The notes below the pieces were generated by a model. The model was given only the letters and a program-made list of their open reading frames with translations, searched no databases and was not told where the DNA came from. Positions 7,787 through 10,598 of a stretch of DNA of 10,598 bases are shown in pieces. The position numbers and the translations under genes were made by a program. Location: assembly GCA_001824325.1 (NCBI GenBank), contig MHXC01000010.1, forward strand, positions 153 through 10,750. The letters are read 5' to 3'. How positions within the stretch are numbered: position 1 is the first letter of the stretch; every line of letters begins with the position of its first letter. Source of the stretch: Parcubacteria group bacterium RIFCSPHIGHO2_01_FULL_47_10b. Its GTDB lineage: Bacteria > Patescibacteriota > Minisyncoccia > 2-01-FULL-47-10.

Positions 7787-7874
7787 GTTTTTCGTGGGCG
7801 ATGTATATTTTCATACGTAAACAAACACGCCATTACTTCTTCGGTTTATCCAGCTGATTCAGCCTCCACATTCG

Positions 7875-8660
7875 TCATTCACTAACATTTAGTTGTTTCA
7901 TCTGCTCCAGTATTACCCCATTCACAATCTTAATTTCATCATCGTGAAACCGGTAATCGTGTCCGATGCCGGGGATCATCGTGTACTTCTTCGGTTCGTT
8001 CGCATTATCATACATTTTTTGCACCTCGCTGGGTAATACAAGATCATCAAGCTCCCCGGCAATCAAAATAACTGGCGAATGAATTTTTTTTACATCAACG
8101 CTCGCATCGTACAAATTGCGGTCAACGAGGTGTGCATACGGCACTCGAAATGTTCGCTTTTTGTTTCGATTATGTGGGAGGTCTCGAGTCGAAATGCTGA
8201 AACCGTCATTTTTCCACTTGTCATGTTCTTGTGTCCGCATTCGCCATCGTCCTGATGAAGGCATAATTGCCACCACCATCGAAATCCTCTGATCCCGTGC
8301 TGCATACAAGATCGAGACCATTGCGCCGCGACTATGTCCGCCAAGCAACACACTCTCAAAACTCCCCTGCTTCAGCATGTACCCAAGCACGTTTCGAATA
8401 TCCTCCAGGTATTGCGTGGTGGTATAATCTGTAATATCGCCCTCGCTATCCCATGTTCCTGTCGGATCAAAACGAACCACGGTATAGCCCTTATCGCATA
8501 ATACACCAGCTAAACCCATTAAGTGCGCGTAATCTTTGGAATCCAAATATCCGGGACACAAAATTGCAAGCTGTTTTGTTGGCGCTTCCGGATAGTGAAT
8601 CGCTGCAAAAATGTTGCCCTTGGTGGAGGCGATGCGCACGTTCTCAATAGACATATTCAT
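7875..8660 (-). CDS. Alpha/beta hydrolase (serine esterase or peptidase-like)
   Basis: A 261-aa cytoplasmic alpha/beta-hydrolase with no signal peptide. The nucleophile elbow is GHSRG with Ser110 (108-112). The likely acid is Asp205 or Asp206 in AGELDDLVLPS, and the likely catalytic histidine is His234 in IPGIGHDYR, in the usual order Ser-Asp-His. An oxyanion-hole segment CPGYLDSKDY (35-44) follows the first core strands, and FDPTGTWDSEG (64-74) resembles the region after strand 4 in the S9/dienelactone-hydrolase-like group. The substrate cannot be read from the sequence. An acylated small molecule or peptide is plausible. The start is 8 nt after the stop of the broken MFS gene, so the two were probably cotranscribed. 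The GGAG seen upstream is 16 nt away and codes for the MFS C-terminus, so it is not a good ribosome site. A second ATG two codons downstream is possible. Confidence 0.88.
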   Translation of the reverse strand: MNMSIENVRIASTKGNIFAAIHYPEAPTKQLAILCPGYLDSKDYAHLMGLAGVLCDKGYTVVRFDPTGTWDSEGDITDYTTTQYLEDIRNVLGYMLKQGSFESVLLGGHSRGAMVSILYAARDQRISMVVAIMPSSGRWRMRTQEHDKWKNDGFSISTRDLPHNRNKKRTFRVPYAHLVDRNLYDASVDVKKIHSPVILIAGELDDLVLPSEVQKMYDNANEPKKYTMIPGIGHDYRFHDDEIKIVNGVILEQMKQLNVSE

Positions 8661-8668
8661 TAAAATAG

Positions 8669-9630
8669 TTAATACGCTCCTTTCTTAGCCCTCCTCCCAA
8701 TATACACATACAACGGCACCAGCACCACAAGAAATCCGATGCCCAGATACAAAAATCCGTTCTGGTAGGACGATCGCTCAACTATATAGCCGATGCCAAA
8801 GCTCAACCCTGCGGTAACTGCCTGTTCAATCTGCGATCCGGCAGACAACAGCGTTGCCTTGAACTTGCTCGATTGTATGATACCAAGCTGAAACCCCTCG
8901 TCAATCCTGCTCAATCCCCACTGGAAAGCGTTAATAATAATAAACATGATAACCACAACCCACCAGACGCGTACCGTGGCAAGGACGCACAGTAAAACAG
9001 TGAACAACACCAGTTGAACCCCGAAAAAACTGCGCAGCGTCAGCCGTTTCTTGATCGCCCCGCTATACGCAAGCATTAATGAAGCAAATGTCCGACCAAT
9101 GCCAAAAAAAACGCCATACCAAATGACTGGTATGGCAAAAAATGTCTGGTACGGCTCACGAAAAACGGCACAAGCACTGTGAGTATGATCGGCACGCCAA
9201 ACCCAATGGCGCTTAATTTCCCCATCACCTGCGCGTATTCATGCTCGCGCTTTAGTCCCCGCAACGTTTCGTGCATAAACGCGCTGCCGGTACCGCTATG
9301 GAATGCGATTCCGGCGCTCATACAAATCCCTCCGAGTATTAAAAATGCGATATTGTTCGCGAATAAAAACAAAAGCGTCGAGCATATGAATAAAAGTGCC
9401 GAAATAACGAGGGCCTGTTTGTGTCCCAGCTTATCAGACGCATAGCCGCTCGGAATTTCAAGTATAAATCCGGCAAGGTAGGACGCCAGTAAAATGACAC
9501 CAATTACCTGCGGCGTTACACCGGAAATAGTGAGATAATACGCCCCCAAAATCGCAACAAAGATGCGCTTCTTGGCGATGAGTACCAGGGCGTATTTCCA
9601 GATGTTTTGGTGGAGGCGTTCGGGTGTCAT
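8669..9630 (-). pseudogene. Broken major facilitator superfamily (MFS) transporter
   Basis: Two reading frames cover one transporter. The N-terminal part (ATG at 9630 to a stop at 9076) encodes about five membrane helices and the MFS motif A between helices 2 and 3 (GYASDKLGHK), then HSGTGSAFMHETL. The C-terminal part runs in the -1 frame to a stop at 8669. It begins before its first ATG with REPYQTFFAIPVIWYGVFFG and ends with the last helices (GFLYLGIGFLVVLVPLYVYI). One extra T in the five-T run (9161-9165 on the plus strand as A) would join them as VPFFREPYQTFF. Even joined, the protein is only about 320 aa, against roughly 390-400 for a 12-helix MFS, and the segment expected for helix 6, the central loop and helix 7 is missing. 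An internal deletion that also shifted the frame explains both. A sequencing indel alone would not explain the shortness. The hydrolase follows 8 nt downstream. Confidence 0.8.
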
Positions 9631-9766
9631 ACGTTACTAATTACCTAATAAATAAAGTGTAGGTGATCACTAAAAAAGTATACCAAGAATATCACGATAT
9701 CGATAGCCGCATATCCGTCATTCTCTTCGAAATAGACAATGGGAAACGGGTGTGCGAGAATAAGGT
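9631..9766. other. Divergent intergenic region rich in short palindromes
   Basis: This 136-nt gap separates the minus-strand MFS/hydrolase unit from the plus-strand DUF1704-like gene. It holds perfect dyads GTGATCAC (9663-9670) and CGATATCG (9695-9702), and the spaced repeat ATATC-AC-GATAT (9689-9700). On the minus strand an extended -10 TGG-TATACT (9677-9685) has no clear -35 and would give the MFS unit a leader of about 40 nt. GGTAAT (9640-9645), 9 nt before the MFS ATG, is an alternative. The dyads could be operators for a shared regulator. Nothing identifies the binder. Confidence 0.4.
9733..9761 (+). promoter_or_regulatory. Candidate leaderless promoter for the DUF1704-like gene
   Basis: TAGACA (9733-9738, 5/6 to TTGACA) lies 17 bp from GAGAAT (9756-9761, 4/6 to TATAAT), which is preceded by the extended -10 TG in TGC. 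Only five bases (AAGGT) separate the -10 from the ATG at 9767, so initiation would fall at the start codon itself. AAGG one nt before the ATG is too close to be a normal Shine-Dalgarno. Confidence 0.4.
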
Positions 9767-10598
9767 ATGCTCAGAGGCGAATCGTTTGAGAGGGCGCCAG
9801 CCCCACAGTCTGAACCGCTCGACAAAGAGTGGTATGATCGATTTGAGCAAGCTGGATCATTTCAAGCCTACGAATACCTTGATGGGGATAGCCAGTTCCG
9901 CCAAGAGGAGCGAAAGAAATTTGAGGCTGGCGAGACTCAAAATCCGTCATTGGACTATCCTAAACTCAATGAGAGTGTCTTGCTGAGAAAAGAAGATGCC
10001 CTATGTCGCCTTAAAGAGGATATATTAAATAGCCAAGCCGAAGGAACTGGGGACCCAAAAAAGATGGAGGTGGTCAAACAAGCATATCGCTGGCGACTAA
10101 ACGAAAAAATAGCAGAGGTACGGATGCTAAAAGCTGCAGCAGGAGGCGATACAAGGCGCTTCGAACGCTATTCGCAATTTATCTATGGACGCCCGTCTCT
10201 AGAAGTCTTCGCCTATACGGTTCGCTCTCTTCGAGCTGCAAATCATACATATGTAGAATCGGATAACAGTAACTTGCGACAGGCAGCCCAAGAGTTAGAA
10301 GCAGTGTTGCCAGACAATCTACCCGGTCCTCGGATACATCCATTGCCTAGCGAGGAAATGTTGGACTTCGCTCGAGAAAAAACCCTAGAAGAATTAGGGC
10401 ATATTATCAATGTACCTGACACGCAAGGAGAAGTTGATGCCTTTGTGATTCAGCAGGCCTTTCAGTCAGCACTAGAAAAACTTGGGAGTAATGGGTGGAT
10501 CGTGGTAACGAATCCGAATAAGGCAGATGTGAGCGTTAATCAGGAGCAACGACAGGTAAATGTTCCACAGGAGCGACGCATGGACCCTGTCGCGCTCA
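9767..10598 (+). CDS. DUF1704 / MATCAP-like putative metallo-carboxypeptidase (3' end outside window)
   Basis: An open frame of 277 codons runs from the ATG at 9767 off the right edge. An in-frame TAA at 9761 shows that the start is not further upstream. The composition and blocks match DUF1704 proteins, the family that includes the eukaryotic tyrosine carboxypeptidases MATCAP and is common in Patescibacteria. They include NPSLDYPKLNE (59-69), YRWRLNEKIAEVRML (107-121), GDTRRFERYSQFIYGRPSLEVF (127-148, read as two adjoining blocks), and GWIVVTNPNKADVSVNQEQ (243-261) leading to VNVPQERRM (264-272). In the family this last block directly precedes a helix carrying a HExxxH-like zinc motif, which would lie just outside the window, so catalytic residues cannot be checked. 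There is no signal peptide, which points to the cytoplasm. The substrate in bacteria is unknown. Proposed roles as a peptidase are by homology. It is divergent from the MFS/hydrolase unit. Confidence 0.75.
   Translation, partial: MLRGESFERAPAPQSEPLDKEWYDRFEQAGSFQAYEYLDGDSQFRQEERKKFEAGETQNPSLDYPKLNESVLLRKEDALCRLKEDILNSQAEGTGDPKKMEVVKQAYRWRLNEKIAEVRMLKAAAGGDTRRFERYSQFIYGRPSLEVFAYTVRSLRAANHTYVESDNSNLRQAAQELEAVLPDNLPGPRIHPLPSEEMLDFAREKTLEELGHIINVPDTQGEVDAFVIQQAFQSALEKLGSNGWIVVTNPNKADVSVNQEQRQVNVPQERRMDPVAL

Noticed and set aside
8675..8685. AAAGGAG as the Shine-Dalgarno of the hydrolase
   Set aside because: It is 16 nt from the ATG and is fully accounted for by the KKGAY codons at the MFS C-terminus.
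8669..9076. C-terminal MFS piece as an independent 135-aa membrane protein
   Set aside because: Coherent MFS sequence continues upstream of its ATG in the same frame (REPYQTFFAIPVIWYG), which shows it is the second half of a broken gene.
9155..9168. Programmed -1 ribosomal frameshift in the MFS gene
   Set aside because: The site reads G TTT TTC in the zero frame, not a canonical X XXY YYZ heptamer. The joined protein would still lack about two helices.
9663..9986. 107-codon plus-strand frame in front of and overlapping the DUF1704-like gene
   Set aside because: Its product has no family resemblance, and most of it is the second frame of the DUF1704-like coding region, which shows clear family blocks. 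Its start overlaps the divergent promoter region.

Overview
The window reads as bacterial chromosome, most plausibly from a candidate-phyla-radiation (Patescibacteria) lineage. That placement is an inference. It rests on a DUF1704/MATCAP-like putative peptidase of the kind common there, very tight gene packing, a comF/pilM/recA/clpC/recG housekeeping set, and gene starts that mostly lack a usable Shine-Dalgarno. TGA is used as a normal stop (recG, the XRE-like gene, the hydrolase), so this is not a TGA-recoding (code 25) lineage.

Positions 1-7165 are a minus-strand housekeeping block. In transcription order it is recG, comF, clpC, recA, and the N-terminal part of a pilM-like gene that runs off the left edge. 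comF, clpC, recA and pilM are separated by 39, 10 and 11 nt. recG is 99 nt upstream of comF. The block joins DNA repair and recombination (RecG, RecA), proteostasis (ClpC), and two families linked to type IV pili and natural transformation (PilM, ComF). A good -35/-10 pair sits directly in front of clpC and would start the mRNA only about 3 nt before its ATG. recA has no room for a conventional promoter of its own and probably shares clpC transcripts.

Positions 7166-7874 hold a self-contained small unit: an XRE-like DNA-binding protein with a consensus promoter, a 12-bp perfect palindrome inside the promoter spacer (possible autoregulatory operator), the only well-spaced Shine-Dalgarno seen in the window, and an intrinsic-terminator-like hairpin behind it.

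Positions 7875-9630 hold an alpha/beta hydrolase just downstream of an MFS transporter gene broken by a reading-frame shift and apparently lacking about two transmembrane helices. It is annotated as a pseudogene. A palindrome-rich 136-nt divergent intergenic region follows. From 9767 to the right edge a plus-strand reading frame encodes the first 277 residues of a DUF1704/MATCAP-like putative peptidase, cut before its expected metal-binding motif.

No RNA genes, CRISPR arrays, insertion sequences or origins were seen. No clearly novel multi-gene system is evident. The points most worth a second look are the apparent leaderless gene starts, the decayed transporter, and the XRE unit with its palindromic promoter.
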